A stretch of DNA of 64,000 nucleotides from positions 1-64,000 of the forward strand of contig NZ_OBMT01000007.1 of the NCBI RefSeq assembly GCF_900217815.1, given 5' to 3'. Made by a program: the position numbers and the translations under genes. The notes below the pieces were generated by a model. It ran no database searches, had not been told where the DNA came from, and worked only from the letters and a program-made list of their open reading frames with translations. The DNA comes from Rhodobacter maris (GTDB lineage: Bacteria; Pseudomonadota; Alphaproteobacteria; Rhodobacterales; Rhodobacteraceae). Numbering within the stretch: the first letter of the stretch is position 1; the number at the start of each line of letters is the position of its first letter. This document shows positions 29,809 through 40,648 of the stretch, in pieces.

Positions 29809-29946
29809 GGGGGGCGCTGCCCCCCGTCCTTCGGACTCTCTCCGGGATATTCGTACCGGGTCGAAGGCAGAACCGGTCTTGCCTTCGATCTTGCCCAAAT
29901 ATCCCGGGAGTGACTTGGCCGGGGGCCAGAAAGGGGCAGCGTCCCC
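29809..29946. repeat. Palindromic intergenic repeat, copy 3
   Basis: A 138-bp copy: GGGGGGCGCTGCCCCCC, then CTCTCCGGGATATTCG, a central hairpin from TCGAAGGCA and TGCCTTCGA, AAATATCCCGGGAG and GGGGCAGCGTCCCC. It sits between the convergent genes purD and the rhodanese, ending six bases from the latter's stop. Confidence 0.82.
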
Positions 29947-29952
29947 GCTTTC

Positions 29953-30327
29953 TTACCGGACGACCAGACCGCCCGCGGCGTGCCAGTCATGCAGCCCGCC
30001 GATGTTGTAGACATGCTTGTAGCCCATCGTCGCGAGCATCTGCGCCGCACCCTGGCTGCGCGCGCCCGAGGCGCAGTAAAGCGCCACCGGCTTGTCGAGA
30101 GAGAGCTCTTTCAGACATTCCGGGCTCGACGGGTCGCATTTCATCTTCAACGCGGCCATCGGCACATGCAGCGCGCCTTTCGCCTTGCCTGAGGCGCGCA
30201 GCTCCATGCCCTCGCGCACGTCGATCAACACGATTTCGCCCTTGGCGACCTTGCTCACCGCTTCGCGCGGGTCGATCCGTTCGACACTGGCACCGCCACT
30301 GCCCGAGGGGCGCAGAAAGTTGAACAT
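29953..30327 (-). CDS. Rhodanese-like domain protein
   Basis: 124 residues, a single rhodanese domain. VLIDVREGMELRASGKAKGALHVPM is the family N-terminal half and YCASGARSQGAAQML contains the active-site Cys in a six-residue loop (CASGAR), as in sulfurtransferases. It has no signal peptide. It probably moves sulfane sulfur or binds an oxyanion. An additional Cys pair (KCDPSSPEC) could be redox-active. It stands alone between purD and uvrA. Confidence 0.88.
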   Translation of the reverse strand: MFNFLRPSGSGGASVERIDPREAVSKVAKGEIVLIDVREGMELRASGKAKGALHVPMAALKMKCDPSSPECLKELSLDKPVALYCASGARSQGAAQMLATMGYKHVYNIGGLHDWHAAGGLVVR

Positions 30328-30496
30328 CTGGCTTTCCTTTCCTGTCGGCGCGAGGAGGGGCGCCGCGCTGTTTCATGGGGCCAAACCGGCCCGGGGTTCA
30401 AGCGTTTTTGTCATAAACATGCGAAGAAATGAATAACTTGGGCGCTCTGCCGCCGATCCGGGCGGACCGGGCCAAAAGCGGCCGCACGGCCCAAGA

Positions 30497-30511
30497 GTTC
30501 TTGGTCTGTTC
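30497..30511 (+). promoter_or_regulatory. LexA (SOS) box of uvrA
   Basis: GTTC-TTGGTCT-GTTC fits exactly the GTTC-N7-GTTC SOS operator described for Rhodobacter and other alphaproteobacteria. It lies 65 bp upstream of the uvrA ATG, in a promoter position. Confidence 0.85.
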
Positions 30512-30575
30512 GCAGATTCCCGTTGGAGACTCAGTCCTGCCCCCCTATCTATGGGGCAGAGTTCAGGGGACGATC

Positions 30576-33448
<2,873 letters not shown>

Positions 33449-33449
<1 letters not shown>

Positions 33450-33465
33450 GGGGCTGCGCCCCCTT
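33449..33465 (+). terminator. Hairpin after uvrA
   Basis: GGGGGC / GCCCCC with a TGC loop, followed by TT, starts at the last base of the uvrA stop codon. It resembles one end of the four-copy palindromic repeat and may be a solo remnant. A second GC hairpin (GGGCGGCTGCGCCGCCC) follows at 33476-33492, inside the 3' end of the next gene. Confidence 0.45.
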
Positions 33466-33471
33466 CCGCCC

Positions 33472-33813
33472 TCACGGGCGGCTGCGCCGCCCGATCACCT
33501 CGAGCACCCGATGCGTATCGGCCGAGACCCGATAGATCACCCCCGCGCGCAGGTAATAGCGCCAGGGCCCATCGACCGGCGGCAGTCCATAGCCGTGCAG
33601 ATCCATCAGCATCGACTGGTCATAGACCGGGAAAGCATCCCCCACCGCATAATCCGGGGCGCGGATGCTCTCAAGTTTCCAGCGGTTGCCGTATTTGCAA
33701 AAGCGGTCTCCGGTCGCCGCAATCACCTTGCATCCGGATGGGACTTCCGCACGCAGCATCTGTGGCGCGGGGAGCAACAGAGCAAGAATAACAGCGAAAA
33801 CGAGGCGGGTCAT
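33472..33813 (-). CDS. Small exported protein, RcnB-like
   Basis: 113 residues with a Sec signal peptide (MTRLVFAVILALLLPAPQMLRA). The mature part has GCKVIAATGDRFCKYGNRW (two Cys, possible disulfide) and then YGLPPVDGPWRYYLRAGVIYRVSADTHRVLEVI, which resembles the C-terminal beta-hairpin of RcnB-type periplasmic proteins (LPPPP.GY.WYR..D..VLID..TG.V..V). The family link is tentative. A related tail occurs in the protein at 34982-35623, so two of these envelope proteins lie within 2 kb. Confidence 0.65.
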   Translation of the reverse strand: MTRLVFAVILALLLPAPQMLRAEVPSGCKVIAATGDRFCKYGNRWKLESIRAPDYAVGDAFPVYDQSMLMDLHGYGLPPVDGPWRYYLRAGVIYRVSADTHRVLEVIGRRSRP

Positions 33814-33840
33814 CCGCGCAGTCTAGGGTGCGTGGGGGCA

Positions 33841-33880
33841 AATGAAAACCCGCCGGGCCGGAGCTGCGGCGGGTTTGCGG
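33841..33880 (-). terminator. Intrinsic terminator after the DUF2892 gene
   Basis: AAACCCGCCG / CGGCGGGTTT stem with an 11-base loop. On the minus strand it continues as TTTTCATTT. It lies 34 bp downstream of the 33914-34111 gene. Confidence 0.75.
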
Positions 33881-33913
33881 GAGGGGGCCGGGACGAGGCC
33901 CCCCGAAAGCGGG

Positions 33914-34111
33914 TTATTTCTTGCAGGTATTGATGCCGACGATCGAATAGAGCGGGCAGGTGCCGGCAAACCCGGTGATCAGCGGCACGACGCCGATCAG
34001 CAAAAGCCAGTGCATCGGCCCGCCCGAGGTCAGGAAGAAGGCGGCAATCAGAGCAATACCGACCACGATCCGGGCGATTTTGTCGATCCCGCCGACGTTG
34101 TTCTTGAACAT
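33914..34111 (-). CDS. DUF2892 (YgaP transmembrane-type) protein
   Basis: 65 residues. The start MFKNNVGGIDKIARIVVGIALI, two hydrophobic helices with a GGPMHWLLLIG turn, and FAGTCPLYSIVGINTCKK at the end are the complete DUF2892 pattern, including the conserved CPLY..G..TC. In YgaP this domain anchors a rhodanese; here it stands alone. The ATG at 34111 is preferred because GGAG lies six bases before it. It follows a Crp/Fnr gene on the same strand, a common arrangement. Confidence 0.85.
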   Translation of the reverse strand: MFKNNVGGIDKIARIVVGIALIAAFFLTSGGPMHWLLLIGVVPLITGFAGTCPLYSIVGINTCKK

Positions 34112-34229
34112 GTGCAACTCCATCTCTGCCCGGTCGCCCGGGATGGTTTCAAAGGCGCTGAAGGCAAGCTAGCACGCCGCGCCGCTCCGGTCGGTGACGT
34201 GGTCACAGACCCGGTTCACGGGCGCGCGA

Positions 34230-34892
34230 TCAACCCGTCTCGGCGACGGCATCGAGGCGCCGCAGCGCTGCCGGATCGCGGATCTCGACAAGGCCGCGCT
34301 CGGTGCGCACCCAGCCGCGACGCGCAAAGGCATCGAGCCGGCGCGACACGACCTCGCGCGCCGAGCCGATTTGCGCCGCGATCTCGGCATGGGTGGCCAG
34401 GACCCGGCCCGCTTCGGCGCGCGCGAGGAGCCAGCCCGCGAGCCGGCTCTCGACGGATTGGAACGACACCCGCTCCATCAGCCGGATCACCTCTTCCATC
34501 CGCACCGCCATCGCCGAGAAAACGAGCGTACGGAAGGAGGGACTGTCTTCCATCAGGCGCAAAAACGTGGCGCGCGGCACCAGCACGATGCGCGCGGGCT
34601 GGGTGGCGATCGCCTCGCCGGTATAGGCCGCCTCGCCCAGCAGCCCCAGCGTGGTCTGCACGCAGGTCTGCCCCGGCTCGACGGCATAAAGCATGAGTTC
34701 CCGCCCGTTCGCCCCGGTCAGGAACACTTCCACCCGGCCCGAGAGCACCAGAACGAAGCCCTGCACCGCATCGCCGGGGCGAAACAGAACCGCGCCCTTG
34801 GGCACGTCCATCGGGGTCAGCTCGGCGAGTTGGCTGCGTTCGGCAGAGCCGAGGCGGGCGAGGGCGGGGGCGGTATCGATCCAGCAGGTCAT
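34230..34892 (-). CDS. Crp/Fnr-family transcriptional regulator
   Basis: 220 residues. A cyclic-nucleotide-type beta-roll (RPGDAVQGFVLVLSGRVEVFL) runs from about 20 to 125, then the dimer helix and a winged helix-turn-helix (THAEIAAQIGSAREVVSRRLDAFARRGWV) near 165-200. The recognition helix has E-x-x-S-R, as in FNR proteins that read TTGAT-type sites. It lacks the four N-terminal Cys ligands of FNR (only Cys3 and one more), so it is not an O2-sensing [4Fe-4S] Fnr. The signal is unknown. The linked DUF2892 gene is a likely target. Confidence 0.85.
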   Translation of the reverse strand: MTCWIDTAPALARLGSAERSQLAELTPMDVPKGAVLFRPGDAVQGFVLVLSGRVEVFLTGANGRELMLYAVEPGQTCVQTTLGLLGEAAYTGEAIATQPARIVLVPRATFLRLMEDSPSFRTLVFSAMAVRMEEVIRLMERVSFQSVESRLAGWLLARAEAGRVLATHAEIAAQIGSAREVVSRRLDAFARRGWVRTERGLVEIRDPAALRRLDAVAETG

Positions 34893-34981
34893 GGGAGGAT
34901 TTAGGCCCTGCGCCGGGCCGAAGACAAGGGCTCTGTGGCCGCCTCTCGCGGTGGCGCAGGGTTTGGGAAGCGCGCTGCGCC

Positions 34982-35623
34982 TCAGTTTTTCAGGAGCGCG
35001 CTGAGCAGGCCGAGCACCGCCACAGTGGCGAGCGTGTCGGAATCGATCAGCACCACACGGTCATTGACGACCCGGTATTCACGCCCATGCGGCGGCGGCG
35101 GCAGATGACGCAGCTGGGCCGTGGTCGGCGCATGGCCGGGCGGGTTGCGGAAATGGCCCTGTCCGGGGGCGTCGCCCCGCGGCGGCTGGCCGGACGGGGT
35201 CTGCGCCATCTGCGGGGTGCCGCGCTCGCCCTGGCCTATCGGTCGCGCGCCTTGTTGCGGCGGGCCCGGCGGGATCTGCCCCTGCTGCGGGTTTCCGTTC
35301 TGGGCATGCCCGCCATTGCCCCGGCCGTTCTGGCCGAACTGACCGCCCGAGGGGGGCTGCCCGGGCTGGAACTGCCCTTGTTGCTGGCCTCCGGGTTTTT
35401 GGCCTTGAGGTTTCTGGCCTTGAGGTTTTTGGCCCTGCGACTGCTGGCCCTGGGGTTTTTGCCCCTGAGGTTTCTGAGCTTGCGGCTTTTGCCCTTGCTG
35501 CGGCTGGCCGGGGACAAAACAGTTCGGCCCTTGGCAAGTGTTGCTTTGCTGCGCCTGAACCGCGGGGGCAAAACCGGCGAGCGCGGTGGCGAGGATCGTG
35601 GCCGTCACAAGCATGCGTTTCAT
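34982..35623 (-). CDS. Exported Gln/Pro/Gly-rich repeat protein with RcnB-like tail
   Basis: 213 residues. Residues 1-24 are a Sec signal peptide (ATALAGFAPAVQA-QQ). Residues 25-165 are low complexity: tandem QGQKP pentapeptide-type repeats, then QPGQPP and GNGG stretches. The C-terminal 45 residues (LPPPPHGREYRVVNDRVVLIDSDTLATV) match the RcnB-type beta-hairpin followed by a hydrophobic tail. One disulfide is possible (NTCQGPNC). Secreted or periplasmic; function unknown. The repeat DNA is a 15-bp unit prone to slippage, so its length may vary between strains. Confidence 0.7.
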   Translation of the reverse strand: MKRMLVTATILATALAGFAPAVQAQQSNTCQGPNCFVPGQPQQGQKPQAQKPQGQKPQGQQSQGQKPQGQKPQGQKPGGQQQGQFQPGQPPSGGQFGQNGRGNGGHAQNGNPQQGQIPPGPPQQGARPIGQGERGTPQMAQTPSGQPPRGDAPGQGHFRNPPGHAPTTAQLRHLPPPPHGREYRVVNDRVVLIDSDTLATVAVLGLLSALLKN

Positions 35624-35737
35624 GAGGGTTCTCCTTGTTCTTCACCCTCATTACGCGCGAGCGGGCAGAATACGTCGCCGCTCGCGCCGATGTGATCTCT
35701 GCGCGGCAAGGCGCCGCTCATGGCCCAATTCCAGGGT

Positions 35738-36610
35738 TCAGCCGCGGGAGCGTTTCTCGAACCGCGGCAGCATCGCCGAGAAATCCATGCCGCGCCCGTC
35801 CTCCTCTTCGACGAAACGCGCATAAAGTGCCGCCGCCTCTGCGCCCATCGGCGTATCGGCATCGACCGCTTCTGCCGCCTGCTGGCTCAGCCGCAGATCC
35901 TTGAGCATCAGCTCTGCGGCAAAGCCGGGTTTGTAATCATTGTCGGCGGGGCTCTTCGGCCCGACCCCGGGCGCCGGGCAATAGGCGTTCATGGTCCAGG
36001 AATAGCCCGAGGAGGTGGAGACCACATCGAACATCTTCGCCCGGTCGAGGCCGAGCTTGTCCGCGAGTGCAAAGGCCTCGCAGGTGGCGATCATGGTGAC
36101 GCCGAGGATCATGTTGTTGCAGATCTTGGCGGCCTGACCGGCCCCGGCGGCGCCGCAATGCACGGCCTTTTGCCCCATGATCGCAAAGAGCGGCTCGACC
36201 GTGGCAAAGGCGGTCTCGGGGCCGCCCACCATGAAGGTGAGCGTGCCCGCCGTGGCGCCGCCAACGCCGCCCGAGACCGGCGCATCGAGTGCCGCAAGCC
36301 CGGCTGCCGCGGCGTGCTCGGCCACCGCGCGCGCGCTTTCCACATCGACCGTCGAGCAGTCGCAGAGCACCGCGCCCGCCGCCATTGCCGGGATCACCTG
36401 ATCGGCCACCGCGCGCAGGATCGCGCCATTGGGCAGCATGGTGATAACCACGGCGGCGCCCGCGGCGGCCTCGGGGGCGGAGGCGGCTTTGCGCACGCCT
36501 TCGGGGCAGGGGGCGGCGAGGTCGAAACCCGCCACCTCATGGCCCGCCTTTGCCAAATTGGCGGCCATCGGCGCGCCCATGTTGCCAAGCCCGATAAAAC
36601 CGATTTTCAT
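35738..36610 (-). CDS. mmsB: 3-hydroxyisobutyrate dehydrogenase
   Basis: 290 residues. The Rossmann start MKIGFIGLGNMGAPMAANLAKAGH binds NAD, DAPVSGGVGGATAGTLTFMVGG is the substrate-binding signature, and GAAGAGQAAKICNNMILG holds the catalytic Lys. It oxidises 3-hydroxyisobutyrate to methylmalonate semialdehyde in valine breakdown. It is the last gene of the run acyl-CoA dehydrogenase, HIBYL-CoA hydrolase, mmsB, with 30 bp to the preceding gene and a GGAGGACAC ribosome site. Confidence 0.95.
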   Translation of the reverse strand: MKIGFIGLGNMGAPMAANLAKAGHEVAGFDLAAPCPEGVRKAASAPEAAAGAAVVITMLPNGAILRAVADQVIPAMAAGAVLCDCSTVDVESARAVAEHAAAAGLAALDAPVSGGVGGATAGTLTFMVGGPETAFATVEPLFAIMGQKAVHCGAAGAGQAAKICNNMILGVTMIATCEAFALADKLGLDRAKMFDVVSTSSGYSWTMNAYCPAPGVGPKSPADNDYKPGFAAELMLKDLRLSQQAAEAVDADTPMGAEAAALYARFVEEEDGRGMDFSAMLPRFEKRSRG

Positions 36611-36640
36611 GTGTCCTCCCAGAATGTTGTGACGCGTCTT

Positions 36641-37684
36641 TCAGGCGTCGAAAGCAATCTCCGTGCCGCGCGGCAGCGGCGCGAGCAGCGCCGTCACCAA
36701 GGCTTCGGGCAGGGTTTCGAGGCTGTGGCGCCAGCGCGGCATCCGGTCCTTGTCGATGATCTGCGCGCGCACCCCCTCAAGGAATTCGGCCTGTTCCACC
36801 GCGCGATAGGTGAAGCGGAACTCATTGCTCAGCGCCTCGCGGATATTTGGCGTGGCGCGCGTCATCCGCACCAGGCGCAGCGTGCATTCCTCGCTCAGCA
36901 CGGAGTTGCGCTTGAGCGTGGCCAGCGTTTCGGCGGCAAATTTCGTTGGTAGCGCGGCGAGTTTGGCAACGATGGCCGCGATGTCCTTGCCGCCGAAGAT
37001 CGTCTCGATCTCGGGGCGGCGGTCCGCCAGAAACCCCTTGGCCTCGGGGTGAAAGCCGCGCGGGATCACCGAGGCCTCGCCGGTTGCAACGAGCTGGGCA
37101 ATCACTTCGGGCCAGCGTGGCTCTGGCAGGAAAATATCGGCAAAGCCCGCGTAAAGCGCATCGGCGGCGCCGATCCGCCCGCCCGTCGTGCCAAGGTATT
37201 CGCCCACCCGCCCCGGAGCGCGCGCCAAAATGAGCGAGCCGCCCACGTCGGGGATGAGGCCGATCCCGGTTTCGGGCATGGCGATCTGCGTGCTCTCGCC
37301 AATCACGCGGTGGCTCGCATGGCCGCCCACGCCAACGCCACCGCCCATCACGAAGCCCTGCATGAAGGCGACGATGGGCTTGGGGTATTCGGCGATTTTT
37401 GCGTTCATCCGGTATTCGGCGCGCCAGAATGCGCGGCCCAGCTCATAATCTCCCGCGCGCCCGGCGTGGTAGACGGCGGCAATGTCGCCGCCCGCGCAAA
37501 AGGCGCGCTCGCCCGCCGCGTCGATCACCACCAGCGCGACCTCCGGGTCAGTGCGCCAGGCGTCAAGCGCTGCTTCAATCACCGCAGCCATGCTCTCGTC
37601 GAGCGCATTGAGTGCTTGCGGCCGATTGAAGGTGAGCCGCCCGGCGCGGCCCTCCTTGCGCGCGATCATCCAGTCATCTTGCAT
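36641..37684 (-). CDS. 3-hydroxyisobutyryl-CoA hydrolase (crotonase superfamily)
   Basis: 347 residues. The crotonase fold is seen in LTFNRPQALNALDESM, FCAGGDIAAVY (oxyanion hole), GFVMGGGVGVGGHASHRV and AMPETGIGLIPDVGGS, where the Glu and Asp of the HIBCH active site are present. It is longer than plain enoyl-CoA hydratases, as expected for HIBCH. It releases 3-hydroxyisobutyrate from its CoA ester. Its ATG overlaps the stop of the upstream acyl-CoA dehydrogenase gene (TGATG), so translation is coupled. Confidence 0.92.
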   Translation of the reverse strand: MQDDWMIARKEGRAGRLTFNRPQALNALDESMAAVIEAALDAWRTDPEVALVVIDAAGERAFCAGGDIAAVYHAGRAGDYELGRAFWRAEYRMNAKIAEYPKPIVAFMQGFVMGGGVGVGGHASHRVIGESTQIAMPETGIGLIPDVGGSLILARAPGRVGEYLGTTGGRIGAADALYAGFADIFLPEPRWPEVIAQLVATGEASVIPRGFHPEAKGFLADRRPEIETIFGGKDIAAIVAKLAALPTKFAAETLATLKRNSVLSEECTLRLVRMTRATPNIREALSNEFRFTYRAVEQAEFLEGVRAQIIDKDRMPRWRHSLETLPEALVTALLAPLPRGTEIAFDA

Positions 37685-38829
37685 CAGTCCCGCTCCGCCA
37701 GAACAGCGCGGCCGATGATCAGCCGCATGATTTCATTGGTGCCTTCGAGGATCTGGTGCACGCGCAGATCGCGCAGGATCTTCTCGATGCCGTAATCGGC
37801 AAGGTAGCCGTAACCACCATGGAGTTGCAGGCATTGATTGGCCACATCGAAAGCGGCATCGGTGACGTAAAGCTTTGCCATGGCGCAGAACTTTGTGGCG
37901 TCCGGCGCGCCTTGGTCGAGCTTCCAGGCGGCCTGGCGCAAAAAGATCCGGGCCGATTGCAGCTTCACCTCCATCTCGGCGAGGCGGAATTGCAGCGCTT
38001 GGAACTGGTCGAGCGATTGGCCGAAGGCCTTGCGCTCGCCCATATAGGCAAGGGTCGCATTCATCGCCGCCTGCGCCCCGCCGAGCGCCGAGGCGGCAAT
38101 GTTGAGCCGCCCGCCGTCGAGCCCGGCCATCGCATAGCTGAACCCGCGCCCCGGCGCGCCAACAAGGTTCTCGGCGGGAATGATGCAATCGTCAAACTGC
38201 ACCTGCGCGGTCGGCTGGGCGCGCCAGCCCATCTTGTCTTCCTTCGCGCCAAAGCTGAGCCCGGGCGTGCCCGCCTCCACGATCACCGTCGAGATCCCTT
38301 TCGGCCCGGGCTCTCCGGTGCGCACCATGGTGATATAGGCGTCCGAATAGCCGCCCCCCGAGATGAAGGCTTTGGTGCCGTTGAGCTTCCAACCCTGAGG
38401 CACCGCTTCCGCGCGGGTGCGCAGGGCCGCCGCATCCGAGCCCGAGCCCGGTTCGGTGAGGCAATAGGAAAACACCGTCTCCATCGTGCAGAGCTTCGGC
38501 AGGAAGCGGTCCTTGAGGTCGGGCGCGCCGAATTTTTCGATCATGCCGCCGCACATGTTGTGGATCGAGAGGAAGGCGCTCACCGAGGGGCAGGCCATTG
38601 CGAGCGCTTCAAAGACGAGCGTGGCATCGAGCCGGCTCAGCCCCGATCCGCCGTGCTCCTCCGAGACATAAAGCCCGCCAAGCCCGAGCGCGGCGACCTT
38701 GGCCCAAAGCGCGCGCGGGATCGTTCCTGCCGCCTCCCAGGCGCGCGCGTGGGGCGCGATCTCTTCCTGCCCGAAGGCTTGGGCCATCTCGAAAATGGCC
38801 CGGCTCTCCTCGCTCAGCGTGAAATCCAT
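37684..38829 (-). CDS. Acyl-CoA dehydrogenase, probably isobutyryl-CoA dehydrogenase
   Basis: 381 residues, FAD-dependent. Family signatures are FSYCLTEPGSGSDAAALRT (FAD binding), RKAFGQSLDQFQALQFRLAEM and QLHGGYGYLADYGIEKILRDLRVHQILEGTNEIMR, with the catalytic Glu in EGTNE. The gene order with HIBYL-CoA hydrolase and mmsB indicates oxidation of isobutyryl-CoA to methacrylyl-CoA. An enoyl-CoA hydratase for the intermediate step is not in this run. The start at 38829 follows GGGAGGGGAG. Copy 4 of the palindromic repeat lies upstream. Confidence 0.9.
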   Translation of the reverse strand: MDFTLSEESRAIFEMAQAFGQEEIAPHARAWEAAGTIPRALWAKVAALGLGGLYVSEEHGGSGLSRLDATLVFEALAMACPSVSAFLSIHNMCGGMIEKFGAPDLKDRFLPKLCTMETVFSYCLTEPGSGSDAAALRTRAEAVPQGWKLNGTKAFISGGGYSDAYITMVRTGEPGPKGISTVIVEAGTPGLSFGAKEDKMGWRAQPTAQVQFDDCIIPAENLVGAPGRGFSYAMAGLDGGRLNIAASALGGAQAAMNATLAYMGERKAFGQSLDQFQALQFRLAEMEVKLQSARIFLRQAAWKLDQGAPDATKFCAMAKLYVTDAAFDVANQCLQLHGGYGYLADYGIEKILRDLRVHQILEGTNEIMRLIIGRAVLAERD

Positions 38830-38902
38830 GCTCCCCTCCCAAAGCGCCTGAATTGAACGTCTGTTTAGTTGCCAATCGTTACAGCAGTTTTGCAAGGGGA
38901 GA

Positions 38903-39010
38903 GGAGGGGGCGCTGCCCCCTCTTCGCGCAGGCGCGAATTCACCCCCGGGATATTTTCGGCAAGATGAAAGACGGGCCTTTCAACCTGCCGCAAATACTT
39001 CCGCCGAAAG
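38903..39010. repeat. Palindromic intergenic repeat, copy 4 (right arm decayed)
   Basis: The left half is intact: AGGGGGCGCTGCCCCCT, then ACCCCCGGGATATTTTCGG. A hairpin from AAGACGGGC and GCCTTTC-like sequence follows. The right half is only CAAATACTTCCGCCG with no GGGGGCAGC arm. It lies between mmsA (stop at 39023) and the acyl-CoA dehydrogenase start. Confidence 0.72.
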
Positions 39011-39022
39011 GCGCGTGGCCCC

Positions 39023-40522
39023 TCAGTCGAGCGCCTTGAAGTTCAGCGCCACACCGTCCTTGATGCCGGAGAACCAGCGCGCGGTGACGGTCTTGGTCTT
39101 GGTGTAAAAGCGCAGCGCATCGGGGCCATATTGGTTGAGATCACCAAAGGCCGATTTTTTCCAGCCGCCGAAGGTGTAGTAGGAAAGCGGCACCGGGATC
39201 GGGAAGTTGATCCCCACCATGCCCACATTCACCCGCGCCGCAAAATCGCGCGCGGTGTCGCCATCGGCGGTGAAGATCGCGGTGCCATTGCCGTAATCAT
39301 TGTCGATGATCAGCTTGAGGGCATCCTCGTAGCTCTCCTGCCGCACCACGCTCAGCACCGGGCCAAAGATCTCCTGCTTGTAGATCTCCATCTCCGGGGT
39401 CACTTCGTCAAAGAGCGTCGGGCCAACATAAAAGCCGCCCTCATAGCCCTGGATCTTCAGCCCGCGCCCGTCGACCACGAGCTTCGCGCCCGCCGCGACG
39501 CCCGAGTCGATCAGCCCTTCGATCCGCGCCTTCGCCTGTGCGGTGATGACCGGGCCAAAGTCGATGTCCGCGCCGCCCGTATAGGGGCCGACCTTCAGCT
39601 TCTCGATCTTCGGGATCAGCCGTTCGACCAGCGCCTCGGCCGTGCCCTTGCCCACCGGAACGGCCACCGAGATCGCCATGCAGCGCTCGCCCGCCGCGCC
39701 GAAGCCTGCGCCGACGAGCGCATCGGCGGCCTTGTCCATATCGGCATCGGGCATGATGATCATGTGGTTTTTCGCGCCGCCAAAGCATTGCGCGCGCTTG
39801 CCGTTCGAGCAGGCCCGGCCATAGATATATTGCGCGATCGGCGTGGAGCCGACAAAGCCCACCGCCTGAATGGTCTCGTTGTCGAGGATCGCGTCGACCG
39901 CTTCCTTGTCGCCGTTCACCACCTGCAGAACGCCATCGGGCAGGCCCGCCTCCTTGGCGAGTTCGGCCAGACGCAGCGAGGTCGAGGGGCAGCGCTCGGA
40001 GGGTTTGAGGATCATCGCATTGCCCGCGACAAGCGCCGGGCCCATCTTCCACAGCGGGATCATCGCCGGGAAGTTGAAGGGCGTGATGCCGGCCACGACG
40101 CCGAGCGGCTGGCGCATCGAGTAAAGGTCGATGCCGGGGCCCGCGTCGCCGGTGTACTCGCCCTTCATCAGCGCGGGCGCGCCCATGCAGACCTCGATCA
40201 CCTCAAGGCCGCGCTGCACGTCGCCGCGCCCGTCCGCGAGCACCTTGCCATGCTCGCGCGAGACGAGCTCGGCCAGCTCATCCATATGCGCGTTGATCAG
40301 ATCGCCGAATTTCATCATCACCCGCGCGCGGCGCTGCGGGTTCGTCGCCGCCCAGTCGGGCTGGGCCTTCGCCGCCGCGGCGACCGCCGCGTCAAGCTCG
40401 GCGGTGGTGGCGAGCGCGACCTTGGCGATCACCTCGCCCGTCGCGGGGTTCAGCACCTCGGTAAACCGCCCCGAGGTGCCCGCGACCATCTTGCCGTCGA
40501 TCCAGTGGCCGATCTCTTTCAT
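39023..40522 (-). CDS. mmsA: Methylmalonate-semialdehyde dehydrogenase (CoA-acylating)
   Basis: 499 residues of the aldehyde dehydrogenase superfamily. ITPFNFPAMIPLWKMGPAL, LKPSERCPST, FVGSTPIAQYIY and GAAGERCMAI (catalytic Cys) match MmsA rather than generic ALDHs. It converts methylmalonate semialdehyde to propionyl-CoA in valine catabolism. The start at 40522 follows AGGGAGAG. It is divergent from a LysR gene with a palindromic operator candidate in the gap, so that LysR probably controls it. Confidence 0.95.
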   Translation of the reverse strand: MKEIGHWIDGKMVAGTSGRFTEVLNPATGEVIAKVALATTAELDAAVAAAAKAQPDWAATNPQRRARVMMKFGDLINAHMDELAELVSREHGKVLADGRGDVQRGLEVIEVCMGAPALMKGEYTGDAGPGIDLYSMRQPLGVVAGITPFNFPAMIPLWKMGPALVAGNAMILKPSERCPSTSLRLAELAKEAGLPDGVLQVVNGDKEAVDAILDNETIQAVGFVGSTPIAQYIYGRACSNGKRAQCFGGAKNHMIIMPDADMDKAADALVGAGFGAAGERCMAISVAVPVGKGTAEALVERLIPKIEKLKVGPYTGGADIDFGPVITAQAKARIEGLIDSGVAAGAKLVVDGRGLKIQGYEGGFYVGPTLFDEVTPEMEIYKQEIFGPVLSVVRQESYEDALKLIIDNDYGNGTAIFTADGDTARDFAARVNVGMVGINFPIPVPLSYYTFGGWKKSAFGDLNQYGPDALRFYTKTKTVTARWFSGIKDGVALNFKALD

Positions 40523-40614
40523 CGTTCTCTCCCTGACTGAGCTGCCCCGCGGGCGCATTTGTGCTGTTGCGCGCAGTTTAGCCTTGCGAAAATGCGCCAC
40601 AAACAGGAAGTCTG

Positions 40615-40629
40615 GCAAAAGCGTTTTGC
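40615..40629. promoter_or_regulatory. Candidate LysR operator between mmsA and lysR gene
   Basis: GCAAAA-GCG-TTTTGC is a perfect palindrome, followed at once by a further TTTTGCAAA, in the 126-bp divergent gap and 20 bp upstream of the LysR ATG. Position and symmetry fit an autoregulatory LysR site. Confidence 0.5.
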
Positions 40630-40648
40630 ACTTTTGCAAAGGTAGCGG

